Below, one piece after another: positions 23,850-35,559 of a DNA stretch of 64,000 nt (position 1 is the first letter of the stretch; every line of letters starts with the position of its first letter). The position numbers and the translations under genes were made by a program. The stretch spans positions 102,014,760-102,078,759 of the forward strand of contig NC_080041.1 in assembly GCF_012489685.1 (NCBI RefSeq), given 5' to 3'. The DNA comes from Lotus japonicus (Eukaryota; Streptophyta; Magnoliopsida; Fabales; Fabaceae). The notes below the pieces were generated by a model. It had not been told where the DNA came from. It did no database searches and saw nothing but the letters and a program-made list of their open reading frames with translations.

Positions 23850-25265
23850 ATTATGTAAGCTACCCATTCCTCCGCACCAAGTGAGTGTGTGCACTCGTTT
23901 TGAGTATCCACTAGATCTTTCAAAACAACAATCTACTAAAAAATAATATCCTAATAAATATACAATGCAAAGCTAGCATCACAAACTAATGTAAAGACTT
24001 GAATATATCTTCATCATTACTCTCAGATCCAAATCGGAAAAAAAAAAGTTGTGATCTTTTGAGCACATCAATCATTATGCTTGAAATAAATCAGGTTCTC
24101 CCCCATGTGGGTGTTGAAGCAAGCCCACATGCTAGAACATGAGTTTAGCTGCAATTGGATTGCAACTAGCTTTTATACTTTACTTCTCTCTTTCCGTATG
24201 GTGTAGCGTGCGGATAATTATATCTCCACACCTCAAACACCTCATTTTTGAGGTGTGGAGAGGTGGAAGAAGAGAGAGATAAGAAGAAAGGAGAGAAAGT
24301 AAAGATGTGATATGTGATTTGATTGATAAAGAAGAAAGAAATAAATAGAATGGAGGTGAAAAAGAAGTGAAGAGGTGTGTATATATCATAACTCTGTACC
24401 GTGCAATGCATGTATTACTCCACCACTCAACACATTAAATGCAGTAGATATCACTAAGCCACTAACACAATTTGCCTATAAAAGCTTATTTAAAAGCATG
24501 AACATTATGGAACTCTACTCGTGATAGGGACCAGAGTTTTATGTTGACAAATTTAATCTATTTATATTGTATGTGAGTTCTTTTTTTTTTTCAGATGATC
24601 AATAAAAAATTTAGAGTAAAGGATAATGTCTTAGTCCAATATAGAAAATTTGTTGAGCTCATAAAAAAGAATTTATTTATCTCATGTAATGGGATGAGTG
24701 GTTACTTATACCTACAATTAGTAAAAGATATCACACCCTATTATTCTCTACTCGATCAACCATTAAAGTTAGTTCTTTCTACGCACTCATGTATAATTCA
24801 TACAAAATTCAAATTTTAAGGCGAAAAGAGGTTGTGGGTGGCTAAAAAATTAACAAGAAAAAAAAAGTGGGGTAAATTTTTTTTTTAATATTGCATTCAC
24901 AATTTTAAAGGTTAGAAACTGAATTTGTAGTTACAAGTTCATTTTACAAATTGCTTATATACCACAAACATATTTAGGCGAAGAAAATTTTGGTTGATGA
25001 TGGCCCTAAGATAAGAAAAATTATCTGACTCAACAAACACTTACAATGCATATAGAAGACTTAATCTATCTACATAAACTTAATTGCATTCAATCATATG
25101 AAACCCCTTATGGTGTGACTGTGAACTTGCAATAATTCGTGGAAACATGGATTACCCCGAGCCTACCACCACACTTCTTTACTGATTGTTTGCATGTGGA
25201 TTTGCATATGTCTTTACTAATTATTGCTAGTGCTGTAGATCCCTAATTCATGTGCAGAAACTGTG
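23850..25265. other. Intergenic DNA, nothing recognised
   Basis: No gene supported. A small palindrome (CACCTCAAACACCTCATTTT then TGAGGTGTGG) lies at 24228-24260. Confidence 0.35.
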
Positions 25266-25267
25266 TA

Positions 25268-25401
25268 CACCCTCCGATCACATGTATAAGTAAAAAAACA
25301 CATTCTAGGTTCATTTATTTAATGCATGTACCTAGTCATTAATGCATTAAATGAATGAACCTATAATGTGTTTTTTTCCTTATATATGTGACCGGAGGGT
25401 G
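25268..25401. mobile_element. 134-bp palindromic MITE
   Basis: CACCCTCCGATCACATGTAT and its inverse (ATATGTGACCGGAGGGTG) close a near-complete hairpin: AAACACATTCTAGGTTCATT pairs with AATGAACCTATAATGTG near the centre. It is flanked by TA on both sides, as for Stowaway/mariner MITEs. Confidence 0.75.
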
Positions 25402-25719
25402 TATATAAATAATAAATATCATGTTATGTTCATCAAGTGGCCCACAGCTTCGGATGGAAGACAGGAACCTGTAAGACAGTTTAAAGGGCAGAATCAAAAT
25501 TATTTGGCATTTGCCTCACCTCATATGGCCAGGTAAATAAATTTGCAAATCATTTTTCTGGCACAGATAGAAGGAGAAATAAATTTATACGAATAATGTT
25601 TCTACAGCACTTTTTCTTTGGTATATAATAATAATAATAATATAATATTATATTATGAAGAGAGGAGAGAAAAATAATAAATGTGATATGTGATGTGATA
25701 CGAACATTATAAGAAATTT

Positions 25720-26030
25720 ATGAAATAGTACCGGTAAAAATCAAAAAACCGCCACAACCGTGTTAGCACTAACTAAGCGTGGTGGTAGGCCAAGTATTTA
25801 AAAGAATCAATGTTAGCGTGTTGACTCGGCAAATTGACCGACACTAAGTGTTATCATCGGTCTAGCCGACTCTAGGCCAACACAAACCCATCGGAGACAT
25901 GACCAATGTAAACGCGTAAATTTGAGAATCAATCGTATAATTCGCCGCTATTTAGAGTTTGGTCCAACGACTGACTCTACACAGCGTCGGCTTGGCCGAC
26001 ACTAATAGAGACTGTCAATACACAAATGAT
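25720..26030. mobile_element. Transposon remnant with CCGACACTAA motifs
   Basis: Contains ACCGACACTAAGTGTTA, TAGCCGACTCTAGGCC and TTGGCCGACACTAATAG, and an inverted pair around 25750-25785 (CCGCCAC...GTGGTGG). It shares its motif with 13590-14540. Termini not found. Confidence 0.4.
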
Positions 26031-26300
26031 GATGATAAACACCATTTGATCACAATTTTTCAAGATACAAAATTGATCGTCTTCTACTAGGACAAACACT
26101 ATCCCTAACTTGAAATTATTATGTTAGTATCTCCAAACGAAGGACAATGTGTGGCTTGCTCGAGAGCATCAATTTATGGTCCTAAAAACTGTTAACAAAT
26201 GATGTAATTCATCACCATGTTTGGATAGACAATCATTAGCGACATGCTAAATGTAATTTACACATCATTAGAAATCAAAACATTTGCACTAGCACTTAGC

Positions 26301-26344
26301 AAAACATCATATCAATATAATTAAAACATCATATCAATATAATT
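26301..26344 (+). repeat. 22-bp tandem duplication
   Basis: AAAACATCATATCAATATAA plus TT, twice in a row without a mismatch. Confidence 0.9.
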
Positions 26345-26814
26345 AATAAGCCAGATTTCATGTCAATCAAATTAATCACAATTTCAAAGTATATGATAAA
26401 TAATTGTTAACTTGATATAAGAAAATTAATATACAATGACAAAAGTAATTAAAAGGTTTGTTTCACATTTCTCATGTCAAGTCATTTGTACGGTCATCAA
26501 ATGTCATCTATTCTTGTATTGTGAAGAAAATATTCAAATTACTTAACTTTAAAATTGCATTTCACTAAAACAACCGGCATGATGAGTCTGGATCTAAAAT
26601 TCGTGATTATTTAAAAAACTGAATATATTTTCTCAACCTTAGTTACGTCACAAATGACATTCAATATTCGACCATACGTGTTAGCAGTATCTTGAGATGA
26701 GGTTTTAATCTCTCCCACATGAATTAGCTGTTAAGCCTCTTTCGACATATACATCACAATAGATTGCTGATTCGAAGAAGTATTATAACTGAACATTGTC
26801 ATTATCCTACTTAG

Positions 26815-26992
26815 TTAACACAATAGATCAAAACATAAGATGTATATTATTTCATAGCTTTTTATTCTTTACATACACTAATTATCTTATACCAATAAAA
26901 ACATTAACACAATAGATCAAAACATAAGATGTATATTATTTCATAGCTTTTTATTCTTTACATACACTAATTATCTTATACCAAGAAAAACA
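26815..26992 (+). repeat. 89-bp tandem duplication
   Basis: The unit starting TTAACACAATAGATCAAAAC occurs at 26815-26903 and 26904-26992 with one visible difference near the end (CCAATAAAAA against CCAAGAAAAA). Confidence 0.9.
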
Positions 26993-26999
26993 ATGATAT

Positions 27000-27887
27000 T
27001 TATTTGTACATAATTCCAAGCACTTCATATCAGCAAACTCCAACGAGTTTCAAATTTCAGAACTATGATCATTAGCTTAAGAACCAACTCATAAGATCTC
27101 CATTGAAGATGCTTTAATATGAAAATTTAAAGACACGTCCATGGGGTATGGTAAACTTCTCCACCAAATAAATATAAACCTACATTGTTGGATTATATAT
27201 TTTAGGCGGGGTAATGTATTTCTAAAACTTAAAATACATAAAAGAAAATTTAAGATAAATAACTCGTATGCCTCCATTTTCTTCATCGTAATGCAACTTT
27301 TTTATCTTTCCTCTTTCTCCAGCTTCAACTCTTTCATTTCTCTGGCTTTAGTAAGATGATGCCCCTTTCTTTGTCCTTTAATTAAACATTGTTACTTTCA
27401 ATGAAGACTGAATGTATAGTATCAATTACAAAGCACGCTTATGAGTTTCACCATCTACTTCAAAAAATACATAGACATGGTGAACCTTAAAAAGAACCCA
27501 CCAACACTCTTCAACAGAGAGAATTTCCCTACGACTACATTTTTAGTTTGTCAGAGCACGTCAGAAATCTTACTTTGCTGAAAAATTCTAAGGAAGGTGC
27601 ATCTCTTCTCTTTGGAATATTCCTACAAACTCGTAGCGAAGTCTAAGATATCGCCGCCGAAGAAGATTTTTCACGTGCTCGACATGTACGTCATGATAAC
27701 AACTCGATGGCCGAAGATCTATAAAGCACGAAACCTCTAACATATGGAGTGTCCCGGTGTCGGACACCAACACCCATACAACCCTAGAAGGACACGTGTC
27801 AGACACTTTTTTGCATTATTGGATTAAAAAACTATTTTTTGCGGCTTAGACACTTGATTCGGCACAGCTTCTTGGCTAGACACCTCA
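27000..27887. other. Intergenic DNA, nothing recognised
   Basis: No gene supported. A GTGTCGGACAC / GGACACGTGTCAGACAC palindromic cluster lies at 27755-27808. Confidence 0.35.
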
Positions 27888-28078
27888 AGGACACTTGTAT
27901 TTAAAATAAAAATTAATTTTTAAGAGTGAAGCATGAGAGAAATTGATAATTCATCACTTGAAGAATCAGAGTCAAAGGCATTTTCAATGCTGATGATCAA
28001 TAAGAGAGTGAAAACTAGGCTTATAAAAAAAAGAGAGGATGAAAACTAGTGGATAGATTAGCCTCTAGGACACTTGTA

Positions 28079-28130
<52 letters not shown>

Positions 28131-28250
28131 TAAGAGTGAAGCATGAAAGGAATTACTAATTTATCACTTGAAGAATTAGAAACAAAGACATTTTCAATGA
28201 CGATGATCAATAAGAGGGTGTAAACCAGTAGAGAGATTAGCTCTGTTTGT
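27888..28250 (+). repeat. Diverged 179-bp tandem duplication with (TA)n
   Basis: Units start AGGACACTTGTATTTAA at 27888 and 28067. The second carries a (TA)n run at 28083-28125. The first has an extra segment at 28019-28049: GCTTATA plus an A run, then a near-copy of the preceding AAGAGAGTGAAAACTAG. That is probably another micro-insertion, since the second unit lacks it. Confidence 0.7.
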
Positions 28251-29094
28251 AGACAAGTTAGTCTTTTTACGAAGAAAACATCAAATCAATTTCTTAAGCT
28301 TTGTGAATTTTAATTGTGTCGTGGTACTAGTTTGGTGTCCTATCCGATGTCCGTGCTTCATAGCTGAAGATCAATTCAATCTTCTCCTATGACTCCGCCT
28401 CCGTCGTTGGATCTTAGGTTTGAAGAACGACAATGGAGTGCACACGGTCATGAGTCTGACAATAAATTACCTCTCGATCCTCGACGATTACGACAAAATG
28501 TTCTTTGATATATTCTTGGATGCGGATTAACCTCCGACACCGAAATCGTCATCACTACAGCAGTCTTCTCGTTCTCCTTTACGACCTTTGATTTTTACTT
28601 TTATTAAGGGGGTTTTGTGATGATGGATTTCTATTTGCAATGACTTACATAGTGGTTGTTTGGTTTTTTGATGAGGTTGAGTGGCTATGATGACTGGCTG
28701 AATTTCTATTAGATGGAGAAGAGAAAAAGATGGGCTCTCTTGGCAAGTTAGAGAGAGAATTGAGTTAGACACAAAGGAAATGAGAAATTATAATTAATGT
28801 GATGACTCATAGTTAAATAAGGGCAATATTGCTAAAAATCAATTAATATAGTTCGTAAATCAATATAGACGACATAGTTATTATAAAAAAGACATGGTAC
28901 ACTATCAATTTAGTTACTATTCCAACTTAAAAAATACAACATATATATGGTTTGCTAAAATATAAGATTGACGTGCTATTATGAAAAATTAATAAATAAA
29001 CTAAACTACTAAAGCATATGATTCTTATAAAAACCAATTGAAATACTTATGATAAAAATTAATTCAAATTTTCTTGACAAAATAAAATTAATAG
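28251..29094. other. Intergenic DNA, nothing recognised
   Basis: No gene supported. Confidence 0.35.
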
Positions 29095-29103
29095 AATATA
29101 TTT

Positions 29104-30775
29104 GGGTTAAACATCATATTAGTCCCTGTCTTTGTGTCACCGTCTGATTTAGGTCCCTCGCCGGAAAAATTATTGTAAAAGATCCTTATATTTGAAAATC
29201 GTTTGGAGCAGGTCCTCGCCTGAGCTCCGGCGAGTGATGATTTGGAACGCTGACTAAGCTAAGTGAGCTGACATGGATTTAAAAAAAATTAAAAATTAAA
29301 TAACAAATAAGATTTATTAATCAAATTAACAAAAAACCTAAATTAATTAACAAAATCAATTTCTCCCAAATTAATTACAATTCCACAAATTAACCCAAAT
29401 TCTCAATCATCCCAATCAAATTAGGGTTCATACTCTGCAACCCAAAACCCAATCTATTTTTTCATCTTCTTCCTAGTTTTGATCTAATCTGTCATCTTTT
29501 TCCAAAATCCTAATTTTGTTTATGTACCCGAATCCAAATCAGAAGCAGAAACGCAAACAAACCCATAAATGTGAAGCACTCAGTCACAACAGCTTCGGTT
29601 GGAAGAGGAAAAACACAACAAAAATAAGAACCAATAAATTCAGTAAAAGCAAAATCAACAATGAACAAGTAAGAAACTTGAGTGAGATGTCTCTGTTATT
29701 TGAGCAATAATCAGATGTCGTTGAGTAAGAAAAATCCAATACCCACCTCAAAGAATCCATAAAAAGCAAGAAACTTGAATGTCTAGAACTCTTCAATACA
29801 CAACAAATCAACAATGAACACTCATCATCCCAATAACTCATAAAGCCAACAAACCCAAATTTATTTCGTCTTCTTTCATCTCCAGATAACCGACAACCTT
29901 CCTAGACCCTCATGAAAATGAATCAAAAGTTGAAACAAGAAATAAAAGAAGATCCCCTCTGAAAAATTCATTGCTTGCTTTGAATCGTACCCAGATTCAG
30001 GAGACCCAGATCGGCGTCAGTATCGAACTCCCTCATGTCCGCCATCATGCGCACCCAGGACAACCATCGCCGCCACCCCCAAAAGCTTCCACCTCTTCCA
30101 TACTATGCAGCAACAGAACTGGAGACAACACTAGTACCAAACGATTCGCAGATCGAGGCTCAGATCTAGAAATCGTGTGTGGATCTATGCGTTTGATGAC
30201 GGAGGTGGTGGCGTGGGCATGCAGGCGCGAGTTTCAGTAGTTCTGGGTTTCTGATTTGTTGAGAGGAAGAAGATGAAGAGTGAGGGAGGTTGGAGATGCC
30301 TCAGTTTTCTTGGAGATAGAAGGACAGTGAAAGAAGAGCATGTGTGGGTGAGGCAATGCTTTGAGAAAGAAGGAAGAGAACGAAAAATTGGGGGTGGAGA
30401 GATTAACTTTTCTGGGTTTTTGTTTGATTTGCTGGGTGGGTATGCTTTTCTTAGAAATTCCAAATTGATTTAGGTTTTTTTTTTATTTGGGGGAAATTGG
30501 TTTTATTAATTAGATTAGGGTTGTTAATAGATTTAATTTTAGTTAATTTGATTAATAAATCTGACTTGTTATTTAATTTTTAATTTTTTTTAAATCCATG
30601 TCAACTCACTTAGCCTAGTCAGCGTTCCAACTCATCACTCGTCGGAGCTCCGGGCTCCGGTGAGGACCTGCTCTAAACGATTTTCAAATATGAGGACCTT
30701 TTACAATAATTTTTCCGGCGAGGGACCTAGATCAGACGGCGACACAAAGACAGGGACTAATATGATGCTTAACCC
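29104..30775. mobile_element. Non-autonomous MULE D
   Basis: Flanked by the 9-bp repeat AATATATTT (29095-29103 and 30776-30784). Inverted ends of roughly 250-300 bp start GGGTTAAACATCATATTAGT and close ACTAATATGATGCTTAACCC. The GTCC/ATCC motifs of the left end lie at about 29122, 29153, 29182 and 29212. The interior is non-coding as far as I can tell. A GC-richer part (29980-30330) could be captured host DNA, but I recognise no family. Confidence 0.88.
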
Positions 30776-30784
30776 AATATATTT

Positions 30785-31640
30785 TATCCTAGAAGAAAGG
30801 AAATCATTCAGAAAGCAGATCATAGACAAAGAAAAAGACATTGTGATACAAGTGCAAACCGCGCATGTTAGTAAAATCCGCGCAGCTTAAGTCACATGGT
30901 CGCACATGGTGGGGCTGACATCATATGACCATAAACCAGATTTCATTTACTATCAAAGTAATTTCAATTTTTTTAATAGGTAAAACTTGAAAACTTGATA
31001 TAGATTTCACCGAATTATGAAGGTAATAAATTTCAAGTGAAACTTATGAATTTTAATTAATAGAAGAAAATATATGGTGCACAGAAGAAAGTATATTGAA
31101 ATGAGAGTTTTAAAGTTAGCGAATTTTGTGGTACTCAAAAGTTAATTTGGATTTAATATCGTTTTATGTGTTTCAGTAGATTATTGTCATGTGTGATAAT
31201 TCTTTGTTCGTCGAGATTAATTGACGATATAGAGGATGACATTTGAAGATCGTGGCACCATCTTCTTTATCAAATCGTTGTCCGGCCACTCAATTCCATT
31301 TTGTAGTAACCACCGTATGAACTAGTAACCTTTGTAAAGCGACCACCACAACTGCAACACCGTGTCTCTCAGCAACACTGGTCGATAACTCCAACCATGC
31401 ATGCTCCTCACCATAAGGTTGCCACTGCCAAGGTAATGTCACTTATATCCTTGTCGATGACATATTGTAAGACTTGTTCCATCTCTGCCTCTCCTTTTCT
31501 CTTCCCCTCACAATCTTCGATGGTGTTCTGGTGAACAAAATGAGAAATGGGTTCTATTTAATTTTGCGTAGAGAAGGGTTTAACTTACTATATTTCTCAT
31601 AGTACTTTTGTTTTGGTAACGAATGTGTAGGAAGTGGAGT
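30785..31640. other. Intergenic DNA, nothing recognised
   Basis: No gene supported. Confidence 0.35.
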
Positions 31641-31643
31641 GAG

Positions 31644-32150
31644 GGGTTGGGCGCCACATCAACTTTTGTTGTTTTACTAAGCTGATTTTGTGAGATCAAA
31701 CCCCAAAAATGGCACTTTTATTCAATTGGTGTGGACGGAAAAAATACCACCATGGAGGCGGAACCCCTGTGGTGATGAAAACGATGGTTCATTGTGGAGC
31801 TCAAGTGTGAGTGGTTGTGCTCCACCTTCAAGTTCTGTAGTTTCTCTAAGTTGGGTTTCTGAGATCAAGCCCCACAAAATGATACATTTATTAAATTGGT
31901 GGGTAAAACCACCATTTAGGAGAAACCCCTATGGTGGTGACATTAGAGAACCCGATTGATTCACATTGGAGCTCGAGGGTGAGTGGTTGGGCTCCACCTT
32001 CAATTTTTGTTGTTTTCTTAGATGAGTTTATGAGATTCGACCCAAAAAAAGCCAACTTTATTTAATTGGTATGGAAAGGAGAAGAATCACCATGGAGATG
32101 AAAGTGGAAAACCTGAATGGGTCCTGGTGGAGCTTGAAGGTCCCTTTGAG
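31644..32150 (+). repeat. Three diverged tandem repeats of about 170 bp
   Basis: Units start GGTTGGGCGCCAC (31644), GGTTGTGCTCCACC (31813) and GGTTGGGCTCCACC (31985). They share, in order, a GAGATCAA(A/G)CCC block, a TTTATT-AATTGGT block, an ACCACCAT block and a GGAGCTC(A/G)AG block. Divergence is high, so the array is old. Confidence 0.8.
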
Positions 32151-32567
32151 AAGACTCTAGCAGGGGCGTTGTGTTAGCAAGATGGGCATTTCAGCCATTG
32201 ATTTGAATTAATCTCAACCATTCAATATTCTAATATCATATTCATGGTTAAAATCGTCTATATACCAGTACAATCTTAAAAACATATGAAAATTACGCTA
32301 TGCTAAAAGATTGCCTTCCTTCACTTTTATGACTAGTCTCTTAAGGTCCGCCTAACATGCATAATTTTTGTGTGTGTAACCTTTACACTAGTGAGATTTG
32401 ACACATCATAGTGATTTTGCCTTTTTTTTCTCATTTTTAATAATAAAAAAATGTTTTACACTATTGTCCCAAATCTATCATAAATTATGTAAGGACTCAC
32501 CCCCACCCCACCTCTACAACACCACACATCTTTTCCCCTGCCTACTCTACTCTCAACCTCCTTTGCC

Positions 32568-32597
32568 ACAACCACCACCACCACCACCACCACCACC
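32568..32597 (+). repeat. (ACC)n microsatellite
   Basis: About nine ACC/CCA units. Confidence 0.9.
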
Positions 32598-32751
32598 ATA
32601 TTTTCCCTCCTCAACTGATGATCGCCCCTATTCCCAACATCTAATCCAGAAAAGAGACAGAGCCACCATATTTTCTCCTCCTCCCGCACATCACCACCAA
32701 GTTTTCTCTTTTCATATGCAATAAATAGGTAGAATTTTTTTGGGACATTTG

Positions 32752-33115
32752 ATTTTTTAGAAAGATAAGAATATATTATATTATCAAAAGAATGGAGAAC
32801 AGTACTTTCAAGCAGAGAAGATAAACCAACCAACGTCGGCGACAATAAAAGACCGCAAAGATCGGAAAAGACACAAAGCTTCTGAAAACAACCCTAAGGA
32901 GCGAGCCCGATCGAAAACCTAGGAAAAAAACACTTAAGACAGAAAGATAGGAAAAACAAGAAAGGGCTTGCAAGGAAACGAGACAAAGCGGAACAACCCA
33001 AAAGCCACACACCTTGAAAAAACAAAAAAAAACCCACGCAAAACCCATCAAAAGACTAGCCAAACTCGTACGAACACGCTATGGAACTCCATAAAGTTTC
33101 GGATGGTCAGAAAAA
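32752..33115 (-). mobile_element. LINE 3' UTR-like fragment
   Basis: On the minus strand a T-rich non-coding segment ends AATATATTCTTATCTTTCT plus an A run, like other plant LINE tails. The 95-residue Phe/Leu/Val-rich frame across it is a composition artefact. 5' end not determined. Confidence 0.45.
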
Positions 33116-33700
33116 AAATGATCATCAAACCTGTTTCAATTAGAAAATCTCTTTCATGAAGAAATAAATAAATATATTGTTCACTTGACATTATCATATA
33201 ACGTGAAAAGATATTAAATTCTTAAACCATCTAATAACATAGCTACGTCCACTTTCATCTCCTGAAATTTAGGATGCTAACATGAATCAAGATCGTAAAC
33301 TTACACGACCTTAAAAGGTGAAAAAAAGTAAAAACATGTTCTCCCAATGTATCTCCTTAGTTTTTTTTTCATTGGAAAGTAAAAAATGTGTTTTTTGAAT
33401 TCAACCCATTGATATCCAAACATTCTCTAAGCAAATGAATAAAGAATTTAAACCGAATCTATCTTTGAAATATATGAATTCAAAAACTGAATTTGGTTAT
33501 AAAAAATTGATCATGAGCATCAGCAGACATAAAATAATGCAATAAAGTACCCATTCCTCTTTATTTGCTAGTGTTGTAGGTTTTAGGAGCAGCAATTAAT
33601 AAAGGCATGTTCCAACTTGCTATTCTGAATTTACTTTTTTCCTACTACTAAAAAAAACTCAATGTGCAACATAAACCGTACGATCAGATATCAAGTGGCT
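33116..33700. other. Upstream region of GASA gene
   Basis: AT-rich; no other gene seen. Confidence 0.35.
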
Positions 33701-33727
33701 CGCACCAATTAGATAATCGTGCCGGTA

Positions 33728-33733
33728 CACGTG
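33728..33733. promoter_or_regulatory. G-box (CACGTG)
   Basis: CACGTG in the context GTACACGTGTCA, about 215 bp upstream of the GASA start codon and about 95 bp upstream of its TATA box. ACACGTGTC also fits an ABA-response element core. It is a likely bZIP/bHLH site, from sequence only. Confidence 0.5.
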
Positions 33734-33823
33734 TCATGCCGTGGTTCTTCATAGTGAGGACAACACTCTGCTACCGAGCACACCTAATAAATGCTGCACC
33801 TAAATATCACACTGTGAAGGTTC

Positions 33824-33830
33824 TATAAAT
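33824..33830 (+). promoter_or_regulatory. TATA box of GASA gene
   Basis: TATAAAT within TTCTATAAATACC, about 112 bp upstream of the start codon, which allows a leader of about 85 nt. Confidence 0.65.
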
Positions 33831-33941
33831 ACCTCATGCCTCCTTTGTACTTCAAATCAAACCAACTATCTCCTCAAATATCCCTTTGTGATTTGGTTTT
33901 GGTTGAGTTTTGCCAAATCAGGAGGGCGTGTCTCTGCAATA

Positions 33942-35231
33942 ATGGCCATGGCTAAGTTCTTTGCTGCTTTGATCTTGGCACTCATTGCCATTTCCATGCT
34001 TCAAACTTTGGTTAGTCTTTAATTTTAAAGATCATAGCCACACACATTCACATAACACATTTTTTTTGTTAGAATTTAAGGGGTCTCTTACATTTGATTA
34101 TGGTTTGGTTTTCAGGTCATGGCTGAAAATGGGAAAGGAGACTTGTATGATGAGAAGATGAAGGTATATACATTATCCCAACCCTCCTCTTCCCTTTCTC
34201 TTCCTGTGATCTCTTTTTGGGTTTATTTTTTCAGAATCAAGATGGGGTCTTGGAATTTTGGATTCTTAGGTGAATATTATAATTGATGCTAACTTATGCT
34301 GTTTCTTTGTGTGTTTTTTCTCAGAGCCAATATGGACCCGGCAGTCTCAAGAGCTCCCGTAAGTAAAATTCATTATACTTTTCTTTTTGTTGCTCTTTTT
34401 GTTAGACTAGGTATATTTGGATACACAGTAAAAAATGAGTTAAAATGGCGGACAAGCATTTATTCTTAGCTTTTTGTCCAGTTCACTGTAATTTTGGCTT
34501 TAATTAATGTAAATTTTCAGTGTGTATTCAAATATATACTGAATCAATTTTAGTGAAAATTTTCCAGTAGTACTTTCTAGTAAATTTTCAAGTTAATTTT
34601 GAGAAAACCATTACAGATCTATAGTGTGAAGCATTGTAGAGTTTTCTCCTACTTTTGGACATGAAAATGGTGTAAACAATGAGATTGGAAGAAGGGACAT
34701 TTTAAGAACTACGCAAAAAAGAAAGCAGATCATGGGTTAAATGTAAAGTACTTTTTATAAATGTTAAATTGAATATATTAAGGAGTACTGTGTTTTTTTT
34801 GTGTAAAAATTGTTTTTAGAACTTAGAAGGGACACTTTCATTTTATTTTTATATAATTATGACCACAGTGTTTCAGTCAATTTTACTTCGACTTTGGTCA
34901 AAATTGCTTCCGTAAAAGCTGCTTTTCTGTTGGAGTGTTTGACTGGGATGTGTGAAAAAGAAATAATGACCATTGGTCACAGTGATGAGTTGATAATGCT
35001 TGTTTATTAACTTTACTGGTTTGTCTGTTTTGGAATGTGAAATGACCAGAATGTCCATCACAATGCACGAGGAGATGCGGTCAGACCCAATACCACAAGC
35101 CCTGCATGTTTTTCTGTCAGAAGTGCTGCAGGAAGTGCCTGTGTGTACCTCCGGGGTATTATGGGAACAAAGCTGTGTGCCCTTGCTACAACAACTGGAA
35201 GACCCAACAAGGAGGACCAAAGTGCCCTTGA
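33942..35231 (+). CDS. GASA: GASA/snakin cysteine-rich secreted peptide
   Basis: Four exons, all with GT-AG introns: 33942-34010, 34116-34163, 34325-34358 and 35050-35231; 110 residues. Residues 1 to about 26 (MAMAKFFAALILALIAISML then QTLVMA) are a signal peptide. A short polar linker follows, then the GASA domain (about 53-110) with the twelve conserved cysteines: QCPSQCTRRC, KPCMFFCQKCCRKCLC, then VCPCYNNW and the terminal GGPKCP. GASA/snakin peptides are secreted or cell-wall proteins, disulfide-stabilised, often gibberellin-responsive, with roles in growth and defence. The third intron starts after the first base of a Gln codon just before the domain, so nearly the whole domain is one exon, as usual in the family. 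Which GASA subgroup it belongs to was not determined. Confidence 0.95.
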
Positions 35232-35559
35232 GCTTCAACTTTTCCTCAAAAGTCATTTTTCTAATTATATGTTACAATTTCCATTCCTTGTGTTGCTTAT
35301 TTACTTCTCTACTATTTTGGTTCTATGAAAATGTCATGTTGTATTTTGGGATGCCCTTTTGTTGTTTATGGGCTCCATCTACTATATCACTCCTTTAGGC
35401 TTGTTTGCCTTTAATGTGAGTGGTCTATCAATGTGGTTGTTATCATCTATGGAACTTTTTTGTTGAGTAAACTTGTCTTGGTAAACCAATTATTACATGC
35501 TTCCTACTAGATGTAAATTTGTTATTTCGTAATGATGTGTTGAAATTATGCTCATGAAA

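Noticed and set aside
32776..33063. 95-residue hydrophobic frame that could look like a membrane protein
   Set aside because: It lies in a LINE 3' UTR-like, T-rich segment; hydrophobicity follows from base composition.
34810..35398. Frames overlapping the last GASA exon on both strands
   Set aside because: The spliced GASA frame with twelve cysteines explains the region; the others include intron sequence.
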